Source of the DNA: Pyrenophora tritici-repentis
Lineage: Eukaryota; Ascomycota; Dothideomycetes; Pleosporales; Pleosporaceae
Assembly: GCF_003171515.1 (NCBI RefSeq)
Contig: NC_089391.1
Span: forward strand, 2,728,001-2,792,000
DNA: 64,000 nt
Direction: 5' to 3'
Part shown: positions 1 through 12,491 of the stretch, in pieces
Position numbering within the stretch: position 1 is the stretch's first letter
Layout: each line of letters opens with the position of its first letter
Notes under the pieces: model-generated
Database searches by the model: none
Told to the model about the DNA's origin: nothing
The model's input: the letters and a program-made list of their open reading frames with translations, nothing else
Translations under genes and position numbers: made by a program

Positions 1-582
1 TGATTGATGCGCAGACCGGCCTGGATTACATTCGCCAGCGATATGAACTTCGAGACACCAAGGTTGTCGTCTATGGACAAAGTATTGGAGGCGCAGTTGC
101 AATAGGTCTGGCCGCTCGCAACCAAAAGGAGGGTGATATTGCTGCCATCATCTTGGAGAACACCTTCACATCGATTAAAAAACTCATACCAACGTAAGTT
201 TCTTGCACATGCTCCAAGACATGACTAACCTCGAGTAGTGCTTTCCCTCCAGCTCGTTTTCTAACCCCGCTTTGCCACCAGATTTGGCCGACTGAAGAGA
301 CGATTCCCAAAATCACAAGGATACCCATTTTGTTTCTCAGTGGTCTGAAGGATGAGATAATTCCGTGAGTAATAGTCTTGGTTGCGAATTAAGTAATCTG
401 CCACGCAGCCCCCCATGCTAACTCTTATCACCAGGCCGTCTCACATGACGCGGCTGTTCGATGTCTGCAAAGCGCCCAAAGTATGGAGAGAATTGCCGAA
501 TGGCAGTCACAACGACACAGTTGCAGAGCCCCGCTACTTCCAATACATCGAGGAATTCCTGACCGAGTACGTGGCTCGTTGA
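1..582 (+). CDS. Bem46/ABHD13-type alpha/beta hydrolase, C-terminal part (5' truncated by window edge)
   Basis: This is the 3' end of a serine hydrolase of the alpha/beta-hydrolase fold, closest in pattern to the Bem46/ABHD13 membrane-associated family; the substrate is unknown. Reading frame 3 is open from the window edge. Three exons are seen: up to 193, 239-364 and 435-582, with introns 194-238 (GTAAGT...TAG) and 365-434 (GTGAGT...CAG). The nucleophile elbow is visible as GQSIGG after the strand VVVYG. The acid Asp is in the segment LFLSGLKDEIIPP and the catalytic His in LPNGSHNDT, so the whole triad lies in this part. The protein ends in a short FLTEYVAR tail at the TGA at 580. The N-terminus, which in this family carries a membrane anchor, is outside the window. 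Family call is firm; cellular role is inference. Confidence 0.88.
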
Positions 583-3500
583 GAAGTACGAATACTAGTG
601 GGCGGATATAATTGCCAAGTACGCCAAAGACGCCCTGGACTATGTACCATCTCCGCCCGTGGTCTTGGGTAGTATGAACCAGGGGGGAAGGGGGGAGCCC
701 GATAGTCGAAAACAAAAGGCCCGAAAGTGGGCGTTCGATAGGTCACCGGACCTTTTGTATTGTTGGACTTGTCCTATTGGTTCACGTTTGGTCGCAGCGA
801 TATCTGATAGTACGTGGTAAGTAGACAGCATGTCCGAAGCACATGTCACAGGGACGACGTGAGAAGGCTGTCCGCTCCGGAGCTACCGGCGTGTGCTTTT
901 CAGTCTTTCAGGGACTCGAAACGGGAATATATCTCCTGAAGCCAACAAGTGAAGCGGCGTCCACTCAGAGAGGGCGCCAACACGAGCTCCAACAATGTAG
1001 GCTGTAGCTTGTGTGGCAAAGTGGCACAGTGTAGACCGCCAGGCTTGCGTCGCCCTGCAGCAAGTGCAAATGCACAGATGTCGATGCTACGCATGACTCT
1101 TAAAACTCGACGAGCCGAGCTGTGAAGTGTACTGTACTTGCAAAGCACATCCACCATGCCTGTGAGAACCACGGTTCCGATGACATGTCGGAAGTCGTGT
1201 ATGTCTGTCCAGTTTGCAAGGATCTATGCTTGGCGAACACGTGCAGAGCCCGAGGTGTGGGATGACGACGGATCGCCAGGGGCGACGTACATAAGTACAT
1301 ACATGCACATATTTCCTTGCGCTTGCCGCTTATCGGTAGAAGAGCTTGGTGATGGTGAGAATAAGATGCAGTCTGCAGTATTGGGAGCGATCAGCTTCAC
1401 AGCCCCAATCGCCTCACTATCGAACTGCACGCGACACGTGTGCTCTGGCTGAGGGATGACGGCTCGGCTGCATCAAAGGTATGTAGACTCTATCGGTTGC
1501 GCCGGAGCATCTCCATGAAAGGTCGCGATGTATCCACCTCTTTACACATGTGGAGATCCCCGCAGGGCTCCAGTCTGGCCGCCTGGATACGAGCTCTATC
1601 GTAGTGCCAACGTTTGCGTTCAGGTCTGGGTGCTGATTCGACCAAGAAAATTATCTTGTTGGACCCTGAAGTGGATGCAGCAACGCCACCCGGACAAAAA
1701 GCTCGAGGTTTTTTTCCCATGTCGCTAGGGACCCAGAAAGCCCGCATTCGGCTTCCAAAACATGGGAATGTTAGCCTTGCAGCCCGACGCTGAATTTTAT
1801 GCATTGCTTCTGCGCCAGTGTGGTGCGCTCGGTTTTTGCGCAAAGCAACGATATCGCGCATGGTCCACGTCTAGCAAATGATCTACACACATGTCTATTC
1901 TTGTAACACCATCGTCATTATTTGAATCCTGGCGGACGGGATAGACGCTTCGTTCGCACGCTGCTCGACCGGTGGCGATCATATCCCAGCGGGATCGAGT
2001 ACCGGGGTGGCTGTGCTGTGGCGCGTAGATCTCTACACAGGCCTGTCATGGTGCGGTCACGCCGATGGCGTGGCAAACTATAGTCGTGTGCTGTTCGATT
2101 GGCGGACCGATGCCAGTTCCCATGTCTGAGGAAACGGTTGCGGGCTGTCCAGTTCAGCGGTCCACAGTAGTCGCGCTTGTTAGGCCTCAGTCGGTCTCGT
2201 CGATGCGAATTTGCTGACATCTGCCGGCCCACTGTTACGCAGTCTCGCTATGCCGCTAAGCCTCGGTGAGCCTCCAGAGTGCATACCTGCACGCTCCATC
2301 CTTTCTCTATCTCGTCTCGACTCCCGCCGCAGGGTCACAAAGGGAGCACTAACGCCGAGCTTTTCTACTCAGCCCGATCAAAAAAACAAATCGGAGAAGC
2401 TTTTGCCGGCCCCCTTGTCAGCTTCTCATGCACGCTCCCTGCCTGGTCATTATCGTGATGCCCTAACGCATCCACGCGGCGCCCAAGGGCCTTCTCCCTG
2501 CTCTCTACACGCGGCCGGGGACATTTGGGCGCCTCAGTTGGTGCATATCGCATCTGTTCATAGTCGTCGTCTTTTCCGCGATTGGTCGGCCCACGTTGCA
2601 TGCATCTCGGGCGCCCATCCATGGATGGTGTCGAATTACTGCATCATCTTGAACTAAGCATGACTGCTACAAAGCCACTCCGGTACAGAGGCCTGGCAAC
2701 GTGGTGCTGGCTTCGTTTTTGTAGTCCAAGCCTTTCTCCGACGTTCCAGAATGGCATACCATGACCGGCTCCGAGCGGGCACTCCCTGACACACGTCCTG
2801 CTTTTTGGCACAAGTACATAACAAATTTAGCTTTCCCGCCCGCCGAAGAATGCTAGGAAGGACCCGCTAAGCTTTCATAAGATAGTCCATGATCAGCGTC
2901 ATCGGCCCATGGCAATCTAGAAACGGCATTACTCGCCACATTCGACGATATACCACTTCCATATCACTTGTTCTCTACCTTTCCTTGACTCCGCTGTCCA
3001 ATTATCTTTCCCTTGCTGGGCTCTGGTCATCTTTTCGCCTCCAGAGTATCAGTTCAGGCCCTGTCGCTCCACAAACTACCCTGTCAACCACAGCCTGCTT
3101 CTCGACCACCAATCAGGCCGGGGTAGACTTACTGCGACCAGCGGCGACTGAGGCAGAGAACTCGCGAAAACCCTCGTGCGGCTTTCCCGTTCCTGCCAGA
3201 CCAACCAGTGGGCTCTTGCTCATAACCCTGGCTCCTAACATCTGCCGCACGCCCTCATTGCGGTCCCTGCCGTTGCGCCGTCAGACCTCATAAGGCGTTG
3301 CAAGTTCGCTTCTGTCGTCTGAGTGGTCGTGTAATTCTGACCATCGTCTTCGTTCCGCCTTAAGCGAGCTCATTCTCCAGGTGATACATCATCCCAAGTC
3401 GTTCACCTTCCCTTAAGCGGTTTCATCTACTGTCCGTGTCCTTTTTTTACATGCGATCACCTCACAGCCTCCCTTTTCTATTGGCATGATTTGATCGTCA

Positions 3501-3584
3501 TCTCTCCTAGCAAACGACCTACCTTCGGTACCTTTCGTTTCCGGCTTGCCACATTTCGTCCAGGATACCTTGACATACAATTAG
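583..3584. other. Intergenic region upstream of the YTH gene
   Basis: About 3 kb between the hydrolase stop and the 5'-UTR intron of the YTH gene. Open frames here (for example 2211-2657 and 2889-3293) have no recognisable domain, no splice pattern and biased composition. The part from about 2890 to 3580 is pyrimidine-rich on the + strand, as in many fungal promoters and 5' leaders, and probably belongs to the downstream gene. Confidence 0.5.
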
Positions 3585-3704
3585 GTATGTTGCACTCTTC
3601 TATCTGTGCGCGTTGGGAAACTATCGGGCCTTTACACATTCGTTTTTCTAGTCTTCGCTTTATCAAGTCTAACATGGACTAACATGGCATTCTTTTGGGT
3701 CCAG
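3585..3704 (+). other. Probable 5'-UTR intron of the YTH gene
   Basis: A GTATGT donor at 3585 is followed by a CTAAC branch-point-like sequence near 3679 and a CAG acceptor at 3704 (an alternative CAG ends at 3707). Splicing would remove upstream ATGs, including an in-frame one near 3684, and leave ATG 3741 as the first coding start. This is why the start at 3741 was chosen over the longer open frame from 3606. Confidence 0.5.
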
Positions 3705-3740
3705 CAGTGGGTGCCTCTTCCTGTCGTTTACCACCGTCAA

Positions 3741-5806
3741 ATGGGCGACCTACCTCCTGGCCCTCGGCCTCAAGCCATGGACCACGCGACATCTACTTTT
3801 GCTCCAGCAGCTCTCAAATCCCCAGACAGCAATGCTCCCTTCTACTCTCAGCTCAGCGCCTTACCACAGGGCCAGCTTCGACCCGACTTCCGCTCCCCCG
3901 CACATCCGAACGGGCATTATCAGTCCCAAGACCATGGTGCGTCTTCCTTGAATATGGGCGCAATGGCCGGTGCATTACCTGAGTTTGGTGCCGACGACGA
4001 TGCTTCACTCAATCAGCAAAACGTCCCACGGTCACTATCTGGCGCATCGACATCTGCGGTAGCATATCAGCTGGGCCAGAATCTACAGATGTCTTCGCAT
4101 CCTTCGTACGGGCCCGGTTTCGCTGTAGGTATGCACCAGCAGCCGTTCATGCCTCAACATGGCTCGCAATACGGTGCTTATCCCTCTTTCGCACCGAACC
4201 AGCCCCGCCTAGCTGGAGCAACACCAATGCAAGCACCATACCAGAACTACCAACAGGCGTCACAGTACATGTACTACCCGACACCTTACGCACCTCAGGG
4301 ACAGTACAACCATGGATACGCCGTACAAGCTTCACACGGCCAGCCGATGTATGGAAGAAGAGCGAGCTTGACGAACACTGGTATGCAAAGACAGATTGCT
4401 GATTACTCGCACATGGACGGAAACTTCCCAGGCGCCCGCATGGCTCATGGAAACTTCTCAGGGGATCCAGCACCTTACAATGCGCAATTCGCACCGACTC
4501 CTGGTAAGTGAAGAGTCAGTCAGCATTCGAACACTTCCAATGCGATACAGATGCACAGCCACTAATTGTACTGTTAGGTATGCCTCGTCCAGGCCCTGTC
4601 AGTTCAATCCCCCGTGGGCCACCGCGCAAGCCCAAGCAGTCCGGACATGCACTCTGGGTTGGAAACCTTCCTCCTGGTACTACCGTTGTTGCTCTGAAAG
4701 ACCACTTCTCCCGCGATGCCACAAAAGAAATCGAGAGCTTGTTTCTCATCTCAAAGAGCAACTGTGCTTTTGTCAACTATCGCACTGAGGCGTCATGCAC
4801 AGCTGCAATGCATAGATTCCACGACTCGCGCTTCAATGGCGTGCGCCTGGTCTGCCGTCTCCGACGCAGCTCTGCACCGGCATCTGGTGTACCCACGGCG
4901 CCTTCAGCTATGATAGGCCAGCAGAAGAATGCTTCTCGGCCAGCGACACCAACGCAAGACGGCGCTGCTGACGATCTTTCTGGAGGCGCCGTAGAGTCCC
5001 CGTCACACAAGAGCACGGAAGAACCTAAAACATCTGGTGACCCTGCTAGCAAGTACTTTATTGTCAAAAGTCTCACCCTGCAGGACTTGGAGCTCAGTGT
5101 TCGAAACGGCATATGGGCTACACAGTCCCACAACGAAGATGTTCTCAACAAGGCATTCCGAGTGAGTAATGATCAACTACATATATGACGTCTGTCTGAC
5201 ATGATACAGTCTGCAGAGAATGTCTATCTCATCTTCTCCGCGAATAAGTCGGGCGAATACTTCGGCTACGCCCGCATGGCGTCACCGATTCTTGAAGATG
5301 GTGCCCTCATCATAAGCTCGGTGCCAAAGCCCGAAACCAATATTGACGCGCCTGACGTGCCCAAATCCATCGCAACGCCCGCGACAGAATGGGCACCCCG
5401 AGGAAGGATTATTGACGACTCCGCGCGTGGCACCATCTTTTGGGAGGCAGAACTCTCCGACGCCGAAGAAGGAGACGAAGAAGAGGCTGTCACAAAAACA
5501 GACAAAGACGAAGCTTCCCAGCAGGTCGATGGGGAGTCCCCAGCCGTCGCGCAAAGCTGGGGCAAGCCATTCAAGATTGAGTGGGTCTCAACGAACCGCC
5601 TGCCCTTCTACCGCACAAGGGGCCTTCGCAATCCGTGGAACGCCAACCGCGAAGTCAAGATTGCTAGGGATGGCACTGAGCTTGAACCTAGCGTTGGAGA
5701 GCGTTTGGTGCAGATGTTCCACCGAGGCCCTTCTGCCGCCACTGTTGCTGCACCAGTAATGCCCGGTGGGCCGGTCGGCATGATCCCTCAGATGCGATCT
5801 TTCTAG
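3741..5806 (+). CDS. RRM and YTH domain RNA-binding protein (putative nuclear m6A reader)
   Basis: Predicted 647-residue protein from exons 3741-4503, 4578-5161 and 5210-5806 (introns GTAAGT...TAG and GTGAGT...CAG). Residues 1-255 are disordered and rich in Gln, Pro and Tyr. An RRM lies at about 279-352, with RNP2-like LWVGNL and RNP1-like NCAFVNY. A YTH domain starts near Lys413 (KYFIVKS), continues through NVYLIFSANKSG and ends with NPWNANREVKIARDG, which resembles nuclear YTHDC1 proteins. Trp434 (NGIWAT) matches the first aromatic-cage Trp that holds N6-methyladenosine, and Trp566 (SWGKPFKIEW) the last; Trp527 is a candidate for the middle one. An acidic insert at about 529-560 sits between Trp527 and Trp566. 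Expected role is binding of m6A-marked or DSR-like transcripts in RNA processing or decay; that role is inferred from the family. Confidence 0.9.
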
Positions 5807-7790
5807 CGTCGTGGATTACACGAGTCGGGGGCTTTGTCAGCACATCACGTTGTACACGCACGGTAGATTGTCGCTATGACTGGTAAAATGGGGAATGAGA
5901 TGGTTAAGATGTATTTGTTTTGAATACGGTGTGAGCCTTGTCTAGTGTGCCTGCCGGGTAGGGGCGCTAGATGAAAAACCGTGGATGGGTCACATTAGTT
6001 TTTTGTCATCTTTTTTGTTTTCCTCTTTGGATAGAGAGGGCGAAGATGCGACGATGAGATGATCTGTAATGGGCAAGGGATGGGCATTCATGATGGGACG
6101 ACGCATTGGGATAAGTGTACATGTGGAATCGAGTATCTCTACTCTTCTCTGCCTGTTCCCCTCGCAATGGTTGTTTTGCTACTTTAGTCGGGAGGTCTTT
6201 GTCTTTCACGAAGATTATTGTTATCTTTTCTTTGCTTTGTTTACGTCCGCTCAAATGTACCATATTTTCTTCTCTCGTCCCGAGCCTCACAACCAAAGCC
6301 GAGACCCTACTGCTGCACCAGCCCCTAAACATTGAAGCACCTCACGCCTTCTTTTCCCCTGTCCCACGTGTAACCCACCCAATTTCCACAACGTCTTCTT
6401 CTCAACATTGACCGCGTTACTTTTGCAACTGACCGGACGGGCTGATCGGCGTCGCACAAAGATTAACGACATCGTGCCTCTCGAAGCCTGCAGCAAGCCT
6501 TTCCTTATATCGCATGATGCAGCAAAGCGCGTTTAGTCTAACCCTAGTCCCACATCGCTGTGTGTCACTCACCGGCCCGGCATCTGCCAGAGGGAAGGAA
6601 GGAAAGGAAGGAGGGAAAGCGGGTACAACACAACATTTACCATCTCCGAACTTGTGCTCGCCTCGGCCATGCGAACCGCGACCAATCATCCGGGCCCGGA
6701 GCAAACTGCGACCAAAGACGCCCGGATGGCGAAATTTCCCACATGTGGAGCAAAGCACTGGAAAATGTGTGTGAATGTTGAAAAATGCCATGAAAACCGC
6801 TACTGTTGGACGTCTACGCTATGCTGATTGAGGGAAGTCGTTTGTGTGGTCCATGTAAGTATGTGTGCATATGGCATGGATCAGGGGCATCGGATCTGAT
6901 CAGCGGATGTTGTTGTTGCTCTTTTTTCTTCTCCTAACCGCTGGCCTCATTTTCAAACTTTTTCTCTGGTCGTTGCTTGCGCGGGACACAAACACGTGTC
7001 TCATGAGGCACGGCAGACACATACACGTGTTTACTGTTAGGCCCCCATAACGCGCTTTTCCTACACTATCTACACTATTCCTTTTTTTCTTGTCCGGGCT
7101 GGGTATGGCAACGTCGACTCTTTTTTTTCTGTCCTTTACTTTCCACGTGTCCATCTTGAATCCAAGGTTTCATCTCCACCCCAGCCCGGTCTGCGGCATG
7201 CCGAACATATGTGCCGTGAGTTGCAAGTGCTGCAGCAGAAAAGAATGAAGAGATCCCGAGGTATGTCGGGCGGTCTATCGGAGCAGCTGAGATGTATTGC
7301 GTCACAAGTTGGGTGACCATGTCAAATCCGTGCAGCCCAATAGTCTAGAGAAGACATGTTGCTTGCTGTCCTCTTCCCTCGCTATCTCCTTCCTTATTAA
7401 GCAGTAAACCACTCTCCCCTCCTTACCCCCGAGTCACATGCCCTATGGGAAAATGTAGTAAACTACAACACTAAGATCCAATAATTCTAGAACCCCCAAG
7501 CTTCTCTCCACTCGATTATCAATCCCCAGATTACAACAGAAAAAAATAAATCTAGAACGCTCCAGAAATCACCCCTCTCCCAACCCATGCTCTCTCTATC
7601 CATCTCCCGACGGAGACCGCGCAATATATCGCATCACATGCCAACCCATGCATCCCAAAAGTCCCATCTGCAAGCATTCGCCAAATCATGCACTTCCTGC
7701 ACATTTGTCCATGAGGGACTGTGCGCCCATGGATGCGTAAATTACAAAATGGTCATGCGCGCCCCCCGGACCGGCCTGTTCCGCGAGTCG

Positions 7791-7818
7791 CGACTTACGA
7801 CTCACGACTCACGACTCA
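7791..7818. repeat. Short 7-bp tandem repeat (CGACTCA)n
   Basis: Four consecutive 7-bp units, the first with one difference (CGACTTA) and three exact CGACTCA. No gene context explains it. Confidence 0.75.
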
Positions 7819-8660
7819 CGGTAATTAGTGTGAGCCGGTGTGGCGGTGCGGATTGCGGTTGCTGCGCGCCAGGGATCCTGGGCAATACGTAGACAACGAC
7901 AAGGAAACTTGAAGCGCACACGCACAAATCGCTTGTCATGAGTAATGGCATGCGAATGGGGCTTTAGTAGATTACCCTATGCTGATGGGGGTTTGCTTGA
8001 TGCGTTTTTGCGGGAGACGCGTGTTGCGGTGGGGTAATGGAGTTTTGAGGCGGTGAAGCGGGTGGGCGTGCGACCATTGCGTGCTGTTACGGTGGGCGAG
8101 GATATGGTAGGCAGTGGAAAGGATAGGTTAGGGATGGAGACACGTGGTTCGGTTGCTTCACTCTCTACCTCTGGGTACGGTACCCGTGAAAACATATTTT
8201 TTTTCTCCCCATTCTCTTAATGCCCGAATATTGGTGCCGAGAATGTGCCGGGCGTTTGTGTGTAAGTACCGGTATGATGGCGGTGACGGGGAAGGTGTAC
8301 CCGTGGGTGGATGTTGAGTTGGGAAGCTTCAGCTCGCTGGGCTGGGCTAGGGTTGGCTGTGTGAACTAAAATGTGGCTATACAATTTTTGACGTAAGTTA
8401 TAGATGAGCTGAACACTCCTTGACATGCTTGACATGGGCCCGTTCTCCGACCGAATTTGTTCGTGCTGAGCTGGATGATATGACTAAAGAGTATACGGGA
8501 CTTTCCATGCGACTTGGTCTGGCCTGCATGGTAAGCTTAAACTACAGCTGGGGCTTTGGCGGGAGAAATTCCCCCATTTCAGCAGATAACTCTCTTAGGA
8601 TGCCGCTGCATTGCGTGGATGCATCAGGAATGATGCTTTCGTGGCCTTTTGTCTTGGTCT

Positions 8661-8775
8661 TCGTCTTTCTTCGTCTTTCTTCGTCTTTCTTCGTCTTTCT
8701 TCGTCTTTCTTCGTCTTTCTTCGTCTTTCTTCGTCTTTCTTCGTCTTTCTTCGTCTTTCTTCGTCTTTCTTCGTC
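8661..8775. repeat. 10-bp minisatellite (TCGTCTTTCT)n, 11.5 copies
   Basis: Eleven perfect copies of TCGTCTTTCT run from 8661 to 8770, followed by a half unit. There is no variation between copies. All three frames on each strand stay open across it, so apparent ORFs here (encoding runs of EERRRKTKKD or its antisense) are a repeat artefact. It lies about 220 bp beyond the stop codon of the GH3 gene, so it may sit in or near that gene's 3' UTR. Confidence 0.97.
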
Positions 8776-8998
8776 GACATTCCAGCGTGGAACGGTCTAG
8801 ATCTGGAGGTCGCTCTCGTAAGACGGCCCAGACGTAGTAGCGTAAGACACAGCTCGGCCACTTTGAATGATCCGAGACCTCCTTGTAGCATTCCCACGAG
8901 AGTTCCCCGCTCACGAAACGGCTTACCCAATCACAGTGATACGATAGAGCAAGGACCTGAATGAACAGAAAGAAGAAGTGTATTATAGCCTCCACATG

Positions 8999-11607
8999 CT
9001 AAATCTTCAATGCCCTCAACCCCTTTACATCTACCGTTACAACCTGGTCGATATGCCCTGCACTCTGCCCAAACGAGAACTCATACAACCCTGTATCTAC
9101 CACCCACATGCCCGCATCCTCATCGAACCACGCAAAGTCTGTGTCCCGATAGCACATCTCTACTGTTCCCTGCGCCCCTTGGCTTACGAAGACTTTCTTG
9201 AAAGCCACTAGCGTCTTTACTGGATGTTTAACCAGATCCTTCTGTTTCTTCCCGGCATACAATTGCACTACCACAGCTCCATCAATAGCTCCTGTATTCT
9301 TCACCTCGACCTTGGCCACAAAGGAGCCGGGTGACCGCTGTTCAACGCTCGCACTGCTCAACGCAAAAGAAGTATATGAGAGACCGAAGCCAAAGGGGAA
9401 GTGTACAATATCAGCATCAAGACGGTCATAATGTCTGTATCCCACAAAAATACCTTCCTCGTACCGTACAGTGAGCTGTCCTGTTTTCTCGTCGCGGATA
9501 CCAGGAAAGTTCCCATGCGCAGGCGCGTCTTCGATGCGGCGGGGCCAGGAAATCGGTAGACGACCGGAAGGGTTCACGGCGCCGGAAATCACGTCCGCGA
9601 TGGCGTTGCCGGCTTCTTGTCCTGGGAACCAAGCTTGTATCAGGGCAGAGACCTTGTTGATCCAGGGCAAGTTGATGGCCACACCAGTGGAGTTAACTAC
9701 TATGGTGTGCGGGTTGGCGGACGCAACTCTCTCGACAAGTTTGTCCTGCGATCCCTCTCGAGGCAGATTGAAACTGACTTGGTCCTGGCCTTCGGTTTCC
9801 CAGGGGGGCGTGTGGCCTGTGAAGACAATGGCGATATCGCATTCTTTTGCGATTGCGGCTGCTTCGGCCGCGAGGTCCCTGTCGTGCTCGTCTTCGTACA
9901 TGAAGCCTAGTCTGAAGCCCGGTAGGTCTGCAAGTATGCTTCCATCGTTGTCGGGCTGTGGCTTGGAGATGATCTGGATCTTGTATTGCGTGCCTGCGGT
10001 AAAGGAAACCTGGAATTCTTTCTCGGGATTGCCGCCGAATAGGAAGCCCATGTAATCCGGCGAGTTTCCCGTTTGCTCAAAGACGAGTTTGCCATCGATA
10101 CGCACGGCAGTGGGTCCTATGCCTGAGCATCCTAGGTAGTGCGAGCCAGACTTGCTGGGTGTAAAAGTAGTCGTGAAATGGACGTTGCAATCCCTAGCCT
10201 CTGCGTCGACTAGCGCGCTGAAGGCAGCTTCCTTAACGCCGTTGGCTGTCTTGATAGGCTTCAACGTGTTACCCTTGTTGAAAAGCTCCATTGTCCAGCC
10301 GCCTTTGCCTGTGACATCATTGCAGCCTTCCGATAGCGGTGGGAGGAGGCGGTATGTCGCTGCTCCCTTTGCGAACTTGAACTCGACATCATCACCGTAC
10401 GCGGATTTGAGACCTTCTTCAGGAGTGATGCGGTAGTGAGCATTCAGCGACGCACTTCCACCGCCATGGATGAGAGCCTCCTTTGCGAACCCAAACAGAC
10501 CAATCTTCTTTCCTTTAACATTGTCCTTCCTTAGTGGCAAAATGCCGTCATTCTTGAGCAAAGTAATGCCCTGTCCTGCAACACTACGGATGAGCTTGCA
10601 ATGCTTGGGGTCGACGATGGACTGCTCTGGTGGAATCTCCGGATTTTCAAACGCACCAACCTGCTCAATCAGGTTCAAGACGTTCCTTGCCCTCTCGGTG
10701 ATGGTCGCCTCGGTCACATCACCCTTCTTCACAGCCTCTTTGATGTCATCAATCTTCCGCCATCTCGTTGGTCCCGGCATCTCTAGGTCTAGTCCGGCGT
10801 TCAGTGAGTCAGCGGTGGAGTTTACACCACCCCAATCGCTCATAACCAGGCCGCTAAACCCCCATTCGCCTCGTAGGACTCGCTGGAGGAGGAAGGAGTT
10901 GGAGTCCGCATGCGTTCCGTTGATCTTATTGTACGACGTCATCACAGCGAGAGGTTTTGCCTCTTTGACGGTAATCTCAAAAGGCTTCATGTAGATTTCC
11001 CGCAGTGCACGCTCCGATACGATTTCATTAACGCTCATACGGTCTGTCTCCTGCTCGTTGGCTGCAAAGTGCTTAATGGTTGCCGCGATTCCCTTGTCTT
11101 GCAGCCCTTTGACAACATTGGCGGCCATCTTGCCGGCAAGATAAGGATCTTCGGAGAAGGACTCAAAGTTTCGGCCACCAAGGGGATGTCTGTGATTGCA
11201 CATTGTGGGTGCGAGACTGGACTGATTTAGCTATGCCACTCATGTGCCTGGAACGATCTACGCACATCACCTTTGCACCCTTGGTCTTGGTCTCCTCTGC
11301 CAGAGCATGACCTATGCGCATGGCGTTTGTCGGATCCCATGTTGCAGCCGAGCATACTGCAGCGGGGAAACATGCTGCTCTTGTCCCTCCTGTGAATACT
11401 TCGCCACGCGCGCCGTTGGGCCCATCGCTCGTCTGTGGGGTTTCAATCAGATTGCTCCACGATAGGCGTAGCCAGCTTTCATACCTTGATACTAGGGATA
11501 CCCTTCTCCGGAATCGGCGTCGTCGCCCAAAAGTCGTTCCCAGAAAGCAGCGAGATCTTCTCTTCCAGCGTCAAAGACTGAAGAACGTTTTCAACCCTCG
11601 ATCCCAT
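8999..11607 (-). CDS. GH3 beta-glucosidase with PA14 domain (probably intracellular)
   Basis: Predicted 835-residue glycoside hydrolase family 3 enzyme from exons 11607-11485, 11432-11271 and 11221-8999 (introns 11433-11484 and 11222-11270). The second acceptor was placed so that KGAK joins SSLAPTMCNHRHPLGG in frame. Seen in order: SDGPNGARG near the N-terminus, RHPLGGRNFESFSEDP, the IKHFAANEQE substrate-binding motif (about residues 143-152), and the nucleophile Asp at about 224 in VMSDWGG. The region around 395-555 fits a PA14 insert (WTMELFNKGN to LPGFRLGF), then the GH3 C-terminal domain and a fibronectin-III-like tail. There is no signal peptide, so it is likely cytosolic, acting on beta-linked glucosides or oligosaccharides. 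Typical members are 830-860 residues. It ends convergent with the YTH gene. Confidence 0.93.
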
Positions 11608-12491
11608 GGTTGCGGTTGTGCAACGAAATAGCAACCCACGTAAGCACTGCCCAAATCGGCTTTTGACGACTCCTTTGATTCAAGGATCTGTAACTGGAGA
11701 GGAAAACAAACGATGAATCGTAAAGATGGACGGTCAGCGCTCTCATTCTTCTACCCACAGGCGCACCTACCTGTTACTATATGTAGCACCCGCACCGCCC
11801 ATCCGGCCCCTTCGCGCTTCTCCAACAGCCAAGCAGCAAGGTGGCCGTCTCTCCGGAAAAACTGCCACGATGTCTCTATGGTCCTTTCATCGCACGAAGG
11901 CTGATGTGGATCATGAACCGGCAAGATGATTCGCCCACACGGAGCTGCACAGAGTTGCCGTCGTGCCTACCCCCGCGAGCCGAAGTTTTGCCGCACGAAA
12001 CCTACCTACTTTGTCTACAAGTGCGACGCACGTCAGACATCTAAAGCCGAAGATCAGCCTTTGCCGGTGTCGGCTGTCACGCGTAACCGGGTTGAATGCG
12101 GAAGCTCTAGGCGGTAAGCCGTGGGGTATGAAATACGAGTTGGAATACGGTCGGAGAACCTGGGGACCAAAATAAGGTTACATTTGGAGAAAGTTTTTCA
12201 TTCTCTGTCTTCTTGTCGTTGCTGGTGGTGGAGAGGAAGGATCAATGTCTTGTTCGGACGTGGCACACTTCCACTTCCGAGGCTCAGAAACGGACCGTGG
12301 GACCCACGTTTGTGGCTTGGCTGGAGGGTTCAAGCAAGCTACCTTTTCAAACCACACGTCATGTTTGTGATATCTGCAGACTAAAATTTCACGTCCTGTA
12401 TATCACACATTGAATATATTCTAGCATCTGACACTTTTTCAAAAGTTGAATAACTCGTCATCGTCTTCCGTTTCGTTGTACTACCTGCGCA
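11608..12491. other. Divergent promoter region between GH3 and FAR-17a genes
   Basis: About 0.9 kb between two divergently transcribed genes, so it should hold both promoters. Open frames of 60-87 codons in it have no domain or splice support. No clear regulatory motif was recognised. Confidence 0.5.

Larger units (their letters stand above)
5807..8998. other. Intergenic region between convergent YTH and GH3 genes
   Basis: No convincing gene. It holds the 3' UTR of the YTH gene at the left and that of the GH3 gene at the right, a four-unit 7-bp repeat at 7791-7818 (CGACTCA type) and a 10-bp minisatellite at 8661-8775. Several ACACGTGT E-box-like sites occur between 6990 and 7150 but no oriented gene follows them closely. 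Confidence 0.5.

Noticed and set aside
2211..3293. ORFs of 148 and 134 codons upstream of the YTH gene
   Set aside because: Composition is promoter/leader-like, no domain, and no intron set connects them to the downstream gene.
8420..8995. Overlapping ORFs on both strands through 8650-8800
   Set aside because: All are created by the 10-bp minisatellite, which leaves every frame open; no flanking domain or splice support.
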